DNA of 64,000 bases from Mucilaginibacter sp. SG564 (GCF_013149275.1 NZ_JABGNA010000003.1:1-64000), one strand, 5' to 3'. Shown: positions 34,946 through 45,143, counted from the first letter of the stretch. Numbers and translations: made by a program. Notes: generated by a model from the letters alone, not told the origin.

Positions 34946-36625
34946 TTAATTTGTGTAGCCGTCGTTTTGCTTTAACTGTCCGTTTGATGCTTGTATCTCA
35001 GCCAAAGGTATTGGCAACCAATAGTGCTGCGAATGAAAGGCCCGGCCGGTTAGCGCTACCTTTTGCGCATAGCTGTAACCTGATGCATTGGCAGCATTTA
35101 TACCCACCGCAACACCGTAAGCCGGAACATTTTCTGTTTGATCGGCAATTTTCCATCTGCGTACATCATAAAAGCGGTGCTCTTCAAAAGCAAGCTCAAT
35201 CCGTCTTTCATTTCTAATGGCGGTACGCATATCATCTTTTGATAAACCAGATAGGGCTGGCATATTTACAGATGCGCGCTGCCTGATAGTGTTAATGGCC
35301 TGGTAAACGCTCGCGTCGGGCCCTGCGGCTTCATTTTGTGCCTCGGCATAGTTGAGCAGGATCTCGGCATACCTGAAATAGATCCATGGCTGTGCACCCG
35401 CCTCGCTCGAATTGGTGATGGAATAATTATCGTTCGCAAATTTCCTCAGGTAATAACCTGTTTTACTCGCGTTTTGAGGATTCGGTCCCTGGTTGCTGTC
35501 TTTACCGCCAGGCAAAAATACCTGCACAACATTGCCTCTGTAGGGCGCCCCGTTGTAAAGAATAGTGGCGTAAAACCGTGGATCGCGGTTAACGTATGGA
35601 TTTTGTGAATCATAGCCTGATGTTGGATCAGTGATGGCTTTGCCATTACTCATGGGATAAGCGTCTACCATATTTTGCAATGGTACATTACCACCGTAGC
35701 CACCATAGCTGTTAGGCCCATTATCCAACTCTATAGGCAAGTGGGCCGCTGTAACCGGGTAGAATAGCCTTTCAAATATAATTTCGTTACTATTAGGGGT
35801 TAAAAATAACTGGCCATAACCACCCTGGAACAAACTGTATTTGCCCAGATCCATAACCGCCTTAGCTGCCGCGGCGGCAGCCTGCCAGGAACCTGCATTA
35901 TACAATGGGCTGGCGGCATAGAGCAATAGTCTTGATTTTAGTGCCAAAGCTGCTCCTTTTGTTGCCCTTCCTAAGGCCCATGATGTGCCGTTATCTACCG
36001 GAAGTCTCGAAGCGGCGTCGTCCAACTGAGTACTGGCATAAGTAATAGACTCCGTAATAGAAGCGCGGTTGAAAAGACTTGGGTCCTGCAGGTTATCTGT
36101 TAGCTCAGTTACCTTATCGCCCATTAATACAACACCGCCATAGTTACGGATGAGATCCTGGTACCTGAACGCCCTGATAAATTCAAGCTCGCCAATCAGT
36201 TTGTTTTTATGTCCGGCACTTAATGGTAAACCGTTTATTACACTCAAAGCATAATTACACTCCCGGATACTGCGGTAACTGCGTCCCCAGATCGTTCCGG
36301 CATCACCCAGGTTATTAGGAGCCAGCTGCCCCTGCTGGATCACCCAGGTGTTATCATTGTTGTTGTATATCGATTCGTCTGTTAATGAGCTCCAGAGCGC
36401 CCATTGAAAGCCACGACCAAAACCGGTATCATCATCTTCTTTATCCTGTAATTTAACACCGATATACCTGTTGATCACATAAGCTTCAAAAAGTGAGGTA
36501 TCTGATAAAATAGAAGCGTTACTAATTCTATCTGTAGGCGGTGTGGACAGGAAATCTTTTTTACAGGATGTCATCAGTGCAACGCAAAGCGCCAGGCAGC
36601 CTGTTATATATTTTATACTTTTCAT
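34946..36625 (-). CDS. SusD/RagB-family lipoprotein of the GH5/GH30 locus
   Basis: 559 residues with a lipobox (LMTSC, near residue 20). SusD signatures: ELEFIRAFRYQDLIRNYGGVVLM near 147-169 and the C-terminal AIRNERRIELAFEEHRFYDVRRW. It binds oligosaccharide on the cell surface and closes the SusC barrel. Its start lies 11 bases after the SusC stop, as expected for a coupled pair. Confidence 0.94.
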   Translation of the reverse strand: MKSIKYITGCLALCVALMTSCKKDFLSTPPTDRISNASILSDTSLFEAYVINRYIGVKLQDKEDDDTGFGRGFQWALWSSLTDESIYNNNDNTWVIQQGQLAPNNLGDAGTIWGRSYRSIRECNYALSVINGLPLSAGHKNKLIGELEFIRAFRYQDLIRNYGGVVLMGDKVTELTDNLQDPSLFNRASITESITYASTQLDDAASRLPVDNGTSWALGRATKGAALALKSRLLLYAASPLYNAGSWQAAAAAAKAVMDLGKYSLFQGGYGQLFLTPNSNEIIFERLFYPVTAAHLPIELDNGPNSYGGYGGNVPLQNMVDAYPMSNGKAITDPTSGYDSQNPYVNRDPRFYATILYNGAPYRGNVVQVFLPGGKDSNQGPNPQNASKTGYYLRKFANDNYSITNSSEAGAQPWIYFRYAEILLNYAEAQNEAAGPDASVYQAINTIRQRASVNMPALSGLSKDDMRTAIRNERRIELAFEEHRFYDVRRWKIADQTENVPAYGVAVGINAANASGYSYAQKVALTGRAFHSQHYWLPIPLAEIQASNGQLKQNDGYTN

Positions 36626-36636
36626 AATGCTGGATA

Positions 36637-39600
36637 TTAAAATTTAATGTTTGCGCCCAGGTTAATTATCTTTTGTTGCGGATAGAACTGGCCACTGCCA
36701 TACTGAGCGCCGCCGAATTGGCCACTGCCATTGGTTCCTTCAGGGTCGTAATCTTTCACTTTGGTAAACGTTAACAGGTTGAAACCGCTTACGAAAACCC
36801 TAACGCCCTTAATATGAAGCCTTGATAATGCTTGCGATGACAGTGTATAACCCAGCTGAACATTTTTCAGCCTCAAAAATGAAGCATCGTTAAGCCAGAA
36901 GGTATTGTTATAGGAACCACCGCTTACCGCGTTTGAAGCCCTGTCTGATACTTTGGGATATGATCCGTTTGGATTGCTTGGGCTCCAGGCGTTATTGGCC
37001 CATGAACTGTAAAAATTACCGATAACCCCTGATTCGGGCAGTACATACTGGCTTACCTGGGCCTGCCCTGCGAATAAAACCGACAGGTCGAAGTTTTTGT
37101 ACCCGGCATTAAAACTAAAACCATAAACTATTTGCGGGATATTGCCATATTTTGAGCGCTCCTGGTCAGCAGCCGTTATTTGCCCATCATGGTTAACATC
37201 GGCATAAATAAGGTCGCCTACTTGCGCGCCGGCCACATGTGGTGTATTATCCAATTGCGCCTGGTTTCTGAAAATACCAGTTGCCTGGTATAACAAATAG
37301 GTGTTTAAAGGATTACCTGTTTGACGCTGGTAAGGTAATATGCCGGCGGCCTCGTCAATATAAATGATCTTGCTTTTGGCATAGGTAAAGTTGCCAGATA
37401 CACCCCAGGAGAATGTTCCCGGGTGATTATAACCCAATGTTGCCTCGAAACCGGCGCTGTTAACCTTGCCAATATTTTCTGCAGGCACCAATGGATTGCC
37501 ATCAGATGGGTTCACTATGCCGGAAGTGCCGGGAAGAGAGCCGTTACGGTAGGCCAGGATATCCGACCGCACCTGGCGGAAATAGATGGCCTCCAGTGTA
37601 AAGTTCTTTAAGAATACGGCGTTGATACCAATGTCTGTCTTTTTGGCCTTTTCCCAGGTAATATTAGGGTTTGCAAGTTTAGTTTGATCGATACCGGGTT
37701 GTGGTGACGCGCCTGAACCATTATCCAAAACCACCGCATTATTAAAGGCGTAATTATCGATATACTGGTAAGGAGCGATATTATCATCACCCAAAACACC
37801 GTAAGAAGCTCTGATCTTCAGATCGTCGATAAACTTAACTTTGTCCTGAAACCAGCGCTCTTTGGATATGCGGTAACCGGCAGATATAGATGGAAAATAT
37901 CCCCATTGGTGACCCGGCGCAAAAAGCGATGAGCCATCCGCACGAAACTGAGCCTCTACCAAATATTTTTCGTCATAGTTATAGGCCAGCCTGCTGATCA
38001 CACTACGGCGGTTATAGTTGTAGTTACCGTTGTTATCGCTGCTGCTGCCGCCATTGGTAGCATCGCTGGGGGCGCTGCCGCCTTGCGAAAGCTCAGGTGT
38101 AGTAGCCGTTGGAAAATTGTTCCGTTGGGCCCAGAAGAAATTGTAGGTATTTTTGCTTTGTTCATAAGCAACAAAGGCATTGATATTATTTTTACCTAAC
38201 TGCCTTACAAAATTCAGCTTAATATTGGATGTAATGAGCGATTGGTTAAGCTGCGACTCATACAAATAGGGACGACCGTTTGAGCCACCCTGCGTGCTTG
38301 GCGTGTAAATATTGGTAGCGCTGTTATAGGTATAAACCGTGTACGGTGTATTAAATGTTTTGTTAAACACACCTGTTTTATCGGCCGAGAAGAAACCATC
38401 AAGCGAAAGCCCTTGTACGCCCGGGATATCATAACTTGCTTTAAGGATACCATTAAAAGTTTGCGTAGGGTTATTGATGGTACCGCCAATGCTTGTTGGC
38501 GTAAGGGCCGGGTTGGTATTATCGAAACCTGAGGTAGGCAAACCGTTGGGATAAAAAGCGGCAACGGTTGGATATCCCCGGTAAATACCCCGGAAATTAT
38601 TAGCGGCCGAGGTAGTTGGAAATTGGCGGTCTTCCTCTCTGCCCTGTAAAGATAGCCCTACTTTAAACCCCTTGGCAACCGTAGCATCAATGTTCGATCT
38701 GAAGTTATATTGATTGTACTTTGCAGCACCATTTTTATAAAGGCCGCCTTGTGAGGTGATGCCAACAGAAGTGTAATATTTAATATCCTCGGAACCACCT
38801 GCAACCGTTACGTTCTGTTGGTTCTGCAACGCATAATTCTTTAATGTTAGTTTTTCCCAGTCGGTGTTTGGGTAATTAAGTGGGTCTGAACCATCTTTGA
38901 ATTTCTGGATCTGAGCCGCGCTGTAAACCTGGTTAAAACCGCCGGTCGGGCTATCATAATAACTGATATCATTCAATATCTGCGCGTATGTTGGCGCGTC
39001 GGCCAGTTTAGGTAAACGTGTTGGCGAGCTGAACCCTTCATTAAAGTTATAGGAGATGGCAGCCTTACCTGTTTTACCATGTTTGGTTGTTATTAAAATA
39101 ACACCGTTTGCCGCGCGATTACCGTACACCGCCGCGGACGCATCCTTCAATACCGAAACACTTTCTATATCATTTGGATCAAGACGCTCCAGGCCACCTA
39201 TCTGGCCGGGGATACCATCAACAACAATCAGCACCGAATTGCTGCCGGTTGTAGCCAGGCCCCTGATCGAGATGTTTGAACCATCATACCCCGGTTCACC
39301 AGATCCGTTACTGGCAATAACGCCAGGTACACGACCCGCGAATGAACTTGAAACGTTAGGCTGAGGACTTTTAACCAGGTCACCTCCCTTTACCACGGAG
39401 ATTGAGCCGGTGAGGGTTGCTTTTTTCTGCGTACCATAACCTACAACCACTACCTCATTCAATGATTTTGAATCGGCCTGTAGCTGTACATTGATGGTGG
39501 TTTGTCCGTTTAGGGGAACTTCATGAGTAGCATAACCGATATAGGTAAACACCAGCGTTCCAGATGAAGCATCGGGAACACTAAGCGAAAACTTACCATT

Positions 39601-39855
39601 AATATCCGTAACAACACCTGTTGATGTTCCTTTTAAGGTAACGCTTACACCGGGTAACGTTTCGCCTTTTTCGTCGGTAACCTTACCGCTTATTTTTACA
39701 TCCTGTGCGTGGAGCACCTTGCCGCTGTTGGCAAAAGCCACCGAAGGTGCCTGGCAGATGATAAAACAGGTAATTGCCATACTTACCATGAACAGGAAAA
39801 AGCGGGGTGATCTTTTCCAATGAGGGGAATCCTTTACATGTAAATTTAGTTCCAT
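36637..39855 (-). CDS. SusC/RagA-type TonB-dependent transporter of the GH5/GH30 locus
   Basis: 1072 residues. Signal peptide with the hydrophobic core near 20-42, carboxypeptidase-like beta domain (about 53-135, GKVTDEKGETLPGVSVTLKG), plug with NEVVVVGYGTQKKATLTGSI and VLIVVDGIPGQIGGLERLDP, then the barrel. There is no STN domain, which agrees with control by the hybrid two-component system at 40764 rather than by a sigma/anti-sigma pair. First gene of the operon; its upstream spacer to 40763 is unusually long and full of repeats. Confidence 0.95.
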   Translation of the reverse strand: MELNLHVKDSPHWKRSPRFFLFMVSMAITCFIICQAPSVAFANSGKVLHAQDVKISGKVTDEKGETLPGVSVTLKGTSTGVVTDINGKFSLSVPDASSGTLVFTYIGYATHEVPLNGQTTINVQLQADSKSLNEVVVVGYGTQKKATLTGSISVVKGGDLVKSPQPNVSSSFAGRVPGVIASNGSGEPGYDGSNISIRGLATTGSNSVLIVVDGIPGQIGGLERLDPNDIESVSVLKDASAAVYGNRAANGVILITTKHGKTGKAAISYNFNEGFSSPTRLPKLADAPTYAQILNDISYYDSPTGGFNQVYSAAQIQKFKDGSDPLNYPNTDWEKLTLKNYALQNQQNVTVAGGSEDIKYYTSVGITSQGGLYKNGAAKYNQYNFRSNIDATVAKGFKVGLSLQGREEDRQFPTTSAANNFRGIYRGYPTVAAFYPNGLPTSGFDNTNPALTPTSIGGTINNPTQTFNGILKASYDIPGVQGLSLDGFFSADKTGVFNKTFNTPYTVYTYNSATNIYTPSTQGGSNGRPYLYESQLNQSLITSNIKLNFVRQLGKNNINAFVAYEQSKNTYNFFWAQRNNFPTATTPELSQGGSAPSDATNGGSSSDNNGNYNYNRRSVISRLAYNYDEKYLVEAQFRADGSSLFAPGHQWGYFPSISAGYRISKERWFQDKVKFIDDLKIRASYGVLGDDNIAPYQYIDNYAFNNAVVLDNGSGASPQPGIDQTKLANPNITWEKAKKTDIGINAVFLKNFTLEAIYFRQVRSDILAYRNGSLPGTSGIVNPSDGNPLVPAENIGKVNSAGFEATLGYNHPGTFSWGVSGNFTYAKSKIIYIDEAAGILPYQRQTGNPLNTYLLYQATGIFRNQAQLDNTPHVAGAQVGDLIYADVNHDGQITAADQERSKYGNIPQIVYGFSFNAGYKNFDLSVLFAGQAQVSQYVLPESGVIGNFYSSWANNAWSPSNPNGSYPKVSDRASNAVSGGSYNNTFWLNDASFLRLKNVQLGYTLSSQALSRLHIKGVRVFVSGFNLLTFTKVKDYDPEGTNGSGQFGGAQYGSGQFYPQQKIINLGANIKF

Positions 39856-40175
39856 ATATTTTTAATTGGGGTTTAATAGGTTTAAACTTTACAGCGTAAA
39901 GGACACAGCTACGGGCAAACGGTTAAAGCTGGTGAATTGCCTTTCCAGCATCCGCGTCAGATCAGTGCCATGTACAGAAGTTCGGTTTAAACCATGGTTA
40001 TTGGTAAGGCTAAAATGCGGGTAAATTACCCCAGGAAGTGAGGGGCAAATTCGGATTTAAAACGGGATAGAATCATCAAAAAAGGCCGTAGGAAGTATTT
40101 TTAGGCCTTTTTGCTGAGGGGGTAAACTCATATCATCAACTATTTGTGGACATATTTTCAATCCCCGCAGGGACT

Positions 40176-40296
40176 AAAAAAGTGGGTTTACATGGTTTAC
40201 ACTTTTTAGGATTTACATCTACACAATTGATTGACAATCAATAAATTAAATAAAAAAATCTATCAAAAAGTGGGTTTACATGTAAACCCACTTTTT
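40176..40296. repeat. Terminal-inverted-repeat element family B, copy 2
   Basis: AAAAAAGTGGGTTTAC (40176-40191) is repeated in the same direction near 40264-40280 and inverted as GTAAACCCACTTTTT (40282-40296). The last two abut as an almost perfect palindrome. The left half (GGTTTACACTTTT) matches copy 1 at 18605; the centre differs. The spacer at 39856-40175 shows no gene; it is the likely site of the SusC promoter. Confidence 0.75.
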
Positions 40297-40334
40297 GGTC
40301 TCCTGAAAGGTACATTGAGTTTGCTCCCGATCCA

Positions 40335-40375
40335 GTCTTATACCTCAGGGTCCCCTGTGAGAGACCCTGAGGGGA
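40335..40375. repeat. GC-rich hairpin linked to repeat family A
   Basis: CCTCAGGGTC is inverted as GACCCTGAGG around a short loop, directly before family A copy 2. A related hairpin (CCAGGGTCTCCTGGAAGGGA, then CCCTGG) stands at about 40533-40562 before copy 3, so hairpin plus element form a duplicated unit. Confidence 0.6.
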
Positions 40376-40380
40376 CAGGA

Positions 40381-40525
40381 AATCCCATCGGGGTTAAAGC
40401 TTTGTAGAAAAAGATCTGACCTTAAAGCTAATGCCATAGGTACTGCACTCAGGTTGCATACCTACGGCATGCTAATGTCTATATTTTTGCTCACTACAAA
40501 GCTTTCACTCCTACGGAGTAACCTT
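40381..40525. repeat. Palindromic dispersed repeat family A, copy 2
   Basis: About 145 bp. Ends with CCCATCGGGG on the left and CTCCTACGGAG on the right; outer arms AAAGCTTTGTAG and CTACAAAGCTTT; inner TAGGTACTGCACTCAGG and CATACCTACGGC region. Near-identical to copy 3, opposite in orientation to copy 1 at 16818. Confidence 0.85.
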
Positions 40526-40568
40526 AGATCCCTCCAGGGTCTCCTGGAAGGGACCCTGGGGGGACCGG

Positions 40569-40712
40569 AAACCCCACCGGGGTTAAAGCTTTGTAGAAAA
40601 ATTCCGATTCAAATTCAGTGCCGTAGGTACTGCACTCAGGTTGCATACCTACGGCATGCTAATGTCTATATTTTTGTTCACTACAAAGCTTTACTCCTAC
40701 GGAGTAACCTTA
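40569..40712. repeat. Palindromic dispersed repeat family A, copy 3
   Basis: About 144 bp, head-to-tail with copy 2 and differing mainly in the arm after AAAGCTTTGTAGAAAAA. The inner stem GCCGTAGGTA/TACCTACGGC is perfect here, while copy 2 has one change (GCCATAGGTA). It lies just after the stop of the hybrid regulator gene, so it may serve as its terminator. Confidence 0.85.
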
Positions 40713-40763
40713 AGCAATGACATTGGAAACGGTTTAGATGGTGGCTTTCAGTAAACTCCTTCA

Positions 40764-43700
40764 TCAATTATCCTTTACCATATCGCGGTTAACATTATAG
40801 TTATTGTGAAAAGGCTTGCGGTATTTTTTCACATATTCTGAAGGATTGATACCGAATAGCTTATTGAACTGCTCCCGGAAATATTTAAGATCATTGATGC
40901 CAACCATAGAAGCGGTTTCGTATACAGTGCTGTCGGTGCTTAACAAGATCTCCGCGGCTTTCCGCAGCCTGATAAAACGGATAAAGCCGTTGGCCGACTG
41001 TCCCGAGATGGATTTGATCCGTTTATACAAATTGGAATGACTCATACCGATCTCCGAAGCCAGGGTCTTTATACTAAACTCAGGATCGGTTAAATGCTGC
41101 TCTACAATTTTGAGGCATTTTTCCAGGAACTCTTTGTACTCAGGCGAGATCTTTAAATCGTTTGATTTGTTGAGCGTGATCTCGTTATAAAAATACTTTT
41201 GCAGGTTGTTCCTGCTTTTCAGGATGCCGTTGACACGGGCTACCAATATCTCTTTTTCAAAAGGTTTGCTGATGTAATCATCGGCCCCGCCTTCAATGCC
41301 TTTGAGTTTAATTTCGGGTGATGAACTGGCCGTTAGCAATATCACCGGGATATGATTTAACAGCGGATCTTCCTTGATACGACTGCATAGTTCAATGCCG
41401 CTTAATCCCTGCATCATCACATCACTGATCACAATATCGGGCACTAGTTGGCAAACCAATTCAAGTCCCGTGGTGCCATTATCCGCTTCAAATAGTTCAA
41501 ACTCCCCGGCAAATATCTGTTTAAGGTAAACGCGGATCTGCTCATTGTCATCTATCAGCAGCATCGTTTTGGTATCTGAACTTAAAGCTTCAGAATTTTT
41601 GGTGGTGGCTACTATTTCGTCCCTGCCCAATTCACCCTTGTTTTCTATCAGCTCATCTAAAAACACGGAAGTTTCGGCTACATCCTCAAAAACAAATTGT
41701 TCGCCAAAATGATCCCTTCCTTTTAATAATGAAACATGGAACAAAGTACCTTGCCCCGGCTGGCTCGTATAGTTGATATTACCTTTATGGCTTTCAATAA
41801 ATACCTTAACCAGATAAAGCCCTATGCCAAAGCCACCAGCCAGCGGTGCCGCGTTTTGCAACTGGTAAAACTTGTTGAATAGCTGATCGCCCACATCGCC
41901 GGCTATCCCGCAACCGCTATCTTTTATCCGGATACTGATCTGGGCATCATTATCGGTTATCGTGCAGCTTACCAGGCCATGTTCCGGGGTAAATTTTAAA
42001 GCGTTTGATATCAGGTTAAATAAGGCTATCTCCAATTTTTCCCTATCGGCAAATATCTCGATAGTTTCTTTTTCGCTCGAAAAATCAAATTGTATATGTT
42101 TGGTACGGGCCTGGTGGTTAAAACAAAGGAACACCTCACGGCAAAGCGCTACTATGTTCAATCTTACTATTTTAAGCTTATCCGTATCACTTTCGGCTTT
42201 TCTAAAAAGCAATAACTGATCAACCAGGCTCAGCAAGCGGCGCGCGTTACGGTAAACGATGTGCAAATTACCGGGGTCACTGCCCTCCCCTCCTTTGCCA
42301 AACAACATATCCTTAACCGGGTTAATAATCAGCGTTAACGGAGTACGAAACTCATGCGAAATATTGGTAAAAAAAGAAAGCTTGCGTTCATTAAGCTCCT
42401 TATCCTTTTCGGCGGATAGCTGGGCAACCTTTATTTCGTATTTAAGTTTGGTTTGCCTGGCTTTGTACAGCAGGTAGTAATAAATGATCAATCCTGCAAT
42501 GGCGATATAGATCAAATAAGCCCACCATGTTTTATACCAAGGCGGCATGATCCTGATTTGGATGACAGCGCAATTTTTAAACCATATCCCATCCTGGTTA
42601 GCGGCTTTTACCTTAAAGGTATAGTCACCAGGTTCCAGGTACCGGTAAGTCGCCAGGCGTTGGTTGCCTACATAATTCCATGATTTATCGAGCCCTTCCA
42701 GTTTATAGGCAAAATTACCTTTTTGCGGATAGGTATAATTTAGCGAGGCATATTGAATAGAAAACACCGACTGATCTGGCTGTAAGGTAATCTGCCGGAT
42801 TTCGCTGATGGCCTCGGGTAATACTGTACGATTTCCATCCAAAGCGCCAACTTCAACCTGTTTACCAAAAATTTGCAACCCGGTGATCATCACTTTGGGC
42901 TGATAATTACTTTGTGTTACTTTTTCAGGGTCAAAAAAGTTGAGGCCTTCTGTACCCCCAAAATACAGCAACCCGTTACTGGAATCGCGCAAAACCGATC
43001 CGGCATTAAATTGTCCTGCCTGCAAACCATCGGACTGGTCGTAGTTTACTATTTTGTTGGTGAGGATATTAATGTTCGAAATCCCTTTATTGGTGCTTAA
43101 CCATAAGGAGTTATTGTCAGATGCTTTGATGGCCGATACGGTGTTGTTCGCCAGACCATTGGTTTCGTTAAATTTCTTAAAAATGGCTTTTTTAAGATCG
43201 TAGCAGATCAGGCCATCGCCCTCGGTTCCTAACCATAAATGGTGTTGATTATCAGCATAAATTGAAAAAATTACCTGGCTGGGTAAATTATTCTTTTCAT
43301 CGGCTGTTTTAAAGTACCGGCTAAACCTGTTTTGTTTAAGGTCATAAAAATCCAGCCCTCCGCCGTAAGTACCTATCCATAAATTCCCGTTTTCATCTTC
43401 GGCAATGGAGCGTACGTCATATGAGGTAAGCCCGCTATTGGCCGGGGTATAATTGGTGAACGTTTTTGACGTGGCATCAAACAAACCTAAACCACCGCCA
43501 TTTGTCCCAACCCATAAATTTTTGTGGCTATCCTGAAAGATCACCCTCACATCATTACCACCTAAACTTTTTTTATTATTCGGATCGTGCGCGTAATTGA
43601 TGAAGGAATCTGTATTTTTTTGATACAGAAAAAGTCCCTTTGCATAGGTACCCAACCAGGTGTTCCCGTTTTTATCGCTGTAGCCATATAAAATAGCATT

Positions 43701-44945
43701 ATCGGTAATGCTCCCGGGTTTACCGTCGGCTTTATATTGTTTGATCAGGTTGCCGTTTGAATTGGTTTTAAATATGCCTTCGCCATCGGTACCGAACCAT
43801 AAAAATCCATCCTTATCCTGGCACATCCCATAAAATCTTATCAAACTTTCGCCGCTGGGTTCAATGCGTTTCCGGGTAATTTTGGAGAATTTATCCTTGA
43901 TATTGCTCACCATATAAATACCATCACCGTAAGTACCCACCCAGGTATTTTTGTCTTTATCTATATAAAGCGCCTGCACAGAACGATGTGTAAGATAATA
44001 GCCATCATCGCCGGTTACCGGTTGCAGTAAAAAGCTTGCCGTATTATAATTGGGGTTGCTACCGAGGTTAATTTTATACAAGCCACCGTCCTGTAAGCCA
44101 ACAAGCAATTGCTTATCGCTATCCTCAATAACCGAAATGTACCGCTTACTTTTTATACCGGGCTGATTGGTTTGCAGTAAAGTAAATTGATTTGATTGCC
44201 TGTTATAGTATAAAAGCCCGTTCCCGGTAGCTATCCAGATGTTGTGGAAATGGTCTTCAAAAATGTCATTGATGCGTGCGGTAGGGAGATTTTTTGTTGA
44301 GGGGATAGAGATACTTGTGTTGGTGATTATGCCATTTTTGTGGCTAAATATGTTGATACCACTTTCCTGTGTACCTACCCATAGCAGGCCCTTTGAATCT
44401 TCAAACAAACTGATAACCCGGTTACTTGATAGCCTGGGTAAATTGGTTTGCGTATAGTTAACAAACTTGACCGATTTAATATTAAAGTAGGAAAAACCTA
44501 AACCATAGGAGGTTACCCATAAATTACCACCGCGACTTTGTATAATATTACCAATATCGTTTTTAACTGTGCGGTTTGAAGTTAATCTGTAATGGCTAAA
44601 TTTCTCGGTACGGGTATCCAGTTTACTGAGCCCATTGCGCGACGATACCCAAATGTTTCCATGCACATCGCAAAAAACCTTCTGAACATAGTTACTGGCC
44701 AAACTTGCAGAGTCACCCTGCCGCGATTTAAAAACTTTAAATGTAGCTCCGTCAAAACGGTTAAGCCCATCGTTTGTGGCAAACCACATAAAGCCCTTAT
44801 CGTCCTGGGTAATGCTGTTTACAATACCAAAAGAAAGACCACTTTTTAAAGAATAGTTGAGGATTTTATTTTTTATGGGCGATTGGGCATAGCCCAGGGA
44901 AACGGCTAAAAAAAGAAAAAAACAAAGGGGGTATTTTTTTTCCAT
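40764..44945 (-). CDS. Hybrid two-component system regulator (propeller sensor, kinase, receiver, AraC HTH)
   Basis: 1393 residues in one chain. Signal peptide (1-20); two-component regulator propeller repeats (about 30-690; many copies of the D-x-x-G-x-x-W-x-G/A-T pattern such as GFMWFATNDGLNRF and LLWVGTQESGINIF); Y_Y_Y domain (about 700-790); membrane helix (near 800, WWAYLIYIAIAGLIIYYYLL); HisKA with SFFTNISHEFRTPLTL; HATPase_c; receiver with DIVISDVMM; AraC HTH at the C-terminus. It senses oligosaccharide in the periplasm and activates the adjacent SusC-SusD-GH5-GH30 operon. The full set of motifs appears intact. Confidence 0.95.
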   Translation of the reverse strand: MEKKYPLCFFLFLAVSLGYAQSPIKNKILNYSLKSGLSFGIVNSITQDDKGFMWFATNDGLNRFDGATFKVFKSRQGDSASLASNYVQKVFCDVHGNIWVSSRNGLSKLDTRTEKFSHYRLTSNRTVKNDIGNIIQSRGGNLWVTSYGLGFSYFNIKSVKFVNYTQTNLPRLSSNRVISLFEDSKGLLWVGTQESGINIFSHKNGIITNTSISIPSTKNLPTARINDIFEDHFHNIWIATGNGLLYYNRQSNQFTLLQTNQPGIKSKRYISVIEDSDKQLLVGLQDGGLYKINLGSNPNYNTASFLLQPVTGDDGYYLTHRSVQALYIDKDKNTWVGTYGDGIYMVSNIKDKFSKITRKRIEPSGESLIRFYGMCQDKDGFLWFGTDGEGIFKTNSNGNLIKQYKADGKPGSITDNAILYGYSDKNGNTWLGTYAKGLFLYQKNTDSFINYAHDPNNKKSLGGNDVRVIFQDSHKNLWVGTNGGGLGLFDATSKTFTNYTPANSGLTSYDVRSIAEDENGNLWIGTYGGGLDFYDLKQNRFSRYFKTADEKNNLPSQVIFSIYADNQHHLWLGTEGDGLICYDLKKAIFKKFNETNGLANNTVSAIKASDNNSLWLSTNKGISNINILTNKIVNYDQSDGLQAGQFNAGSVLRDSSNGLLYFGGTEGLNFFDPEKVTQSNYQPKVMITGLQIFGKQVEVGALDGNRTVLPEAISEIRQITLQPDQSVFSIQYASLNYTYPQKGNFAYKLEGLDKSWNYVGNQRLATYRYLEPGDYTFKVKAANQDGIWFKNCAVIQIRIMPPWYKTWWAYLIYIAIAGLIIYYYLLYKARQTKLKYEIKVAQLSAEKDKELNERKLSFFTNISHEFRTPLTLIINPVKDMLFGKGGEGSDPGNLHIVYRNARRLLSLVDQLLLFRKAESDTDKLKIVRLNIVALCREVFLCFNHQARTKHIQFDFSSEKETIEIFADREKLEIALFNLISNALKFTPEHGLVSCTITDNDAQISIRIKDSGCGIAGDVGDQLFNKFYQLQNAAPLAGGFGIGLYLVKVFIESHKGNINYTSQPGQGTLFHVSLLKGRDHFGEQFVFEDVAETSVFLDELIENKGELGRDEIVATTKNSEALSSDTKTMLLIDDNEQIRVYLKQIFAGEFELFEADNGTTGLELVCQLVPDIVISDVMMQGLSGIELCSRIKEDPLLNHIPVILLTASSSPEIKLKGIEGGADDYISKPFEKEILVARVNGILKSRNNLQKYFYNEITLNKSNDLKISPEYKEFLEKCLKIVEQHLTDPEFSIKTLASEIGMSHSNLYKRIKSISGQSANGFIRFIRLRKAAEILLSTDSTVYETASMVGINDLKYFREQFNKLFGINPSEYVKKYRKPFHNNYNVNRDMVKDN

Positions 44946-45082
44946 GAAAATAATTTCAGGTTAGCAAACATTATAATTGGGGATTAAAGCTAATTATTAA
45001 TTGTTTAAAATACAATAATTATCAAAACATCTGTAATTTAAATACAAATGAGTGAAACCATATCATGTTTGTGATTGCCTGT

Positions 45083-45130
45083 AAAAAGATAATGGGAATA
45101 AGCAGAAGCACCTATTCCCATTATCTTTTT
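45083..45130. terminator. Terminator between the DUF6515 gene and the hybrid regulator
   Basis: AAAAGATAATGGGAATA is inverted as TATTCCCATTATCTTTT with a 12-base loop. It follows the stop of the minus-strand gene at 45144 by 14 bases. The rest of the spacer to 44946 is AT-rich and presumably carries the regulator promoter. Confidence 0.8.
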
Positions 45131-45143
45131 AGTTTCCTGTTAT

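Noticed and set aside
40454..40720. Plus-strand open frame of 88 codons
   Set aside because: It lies across two copies of repeat family A and its translation repeats itself.
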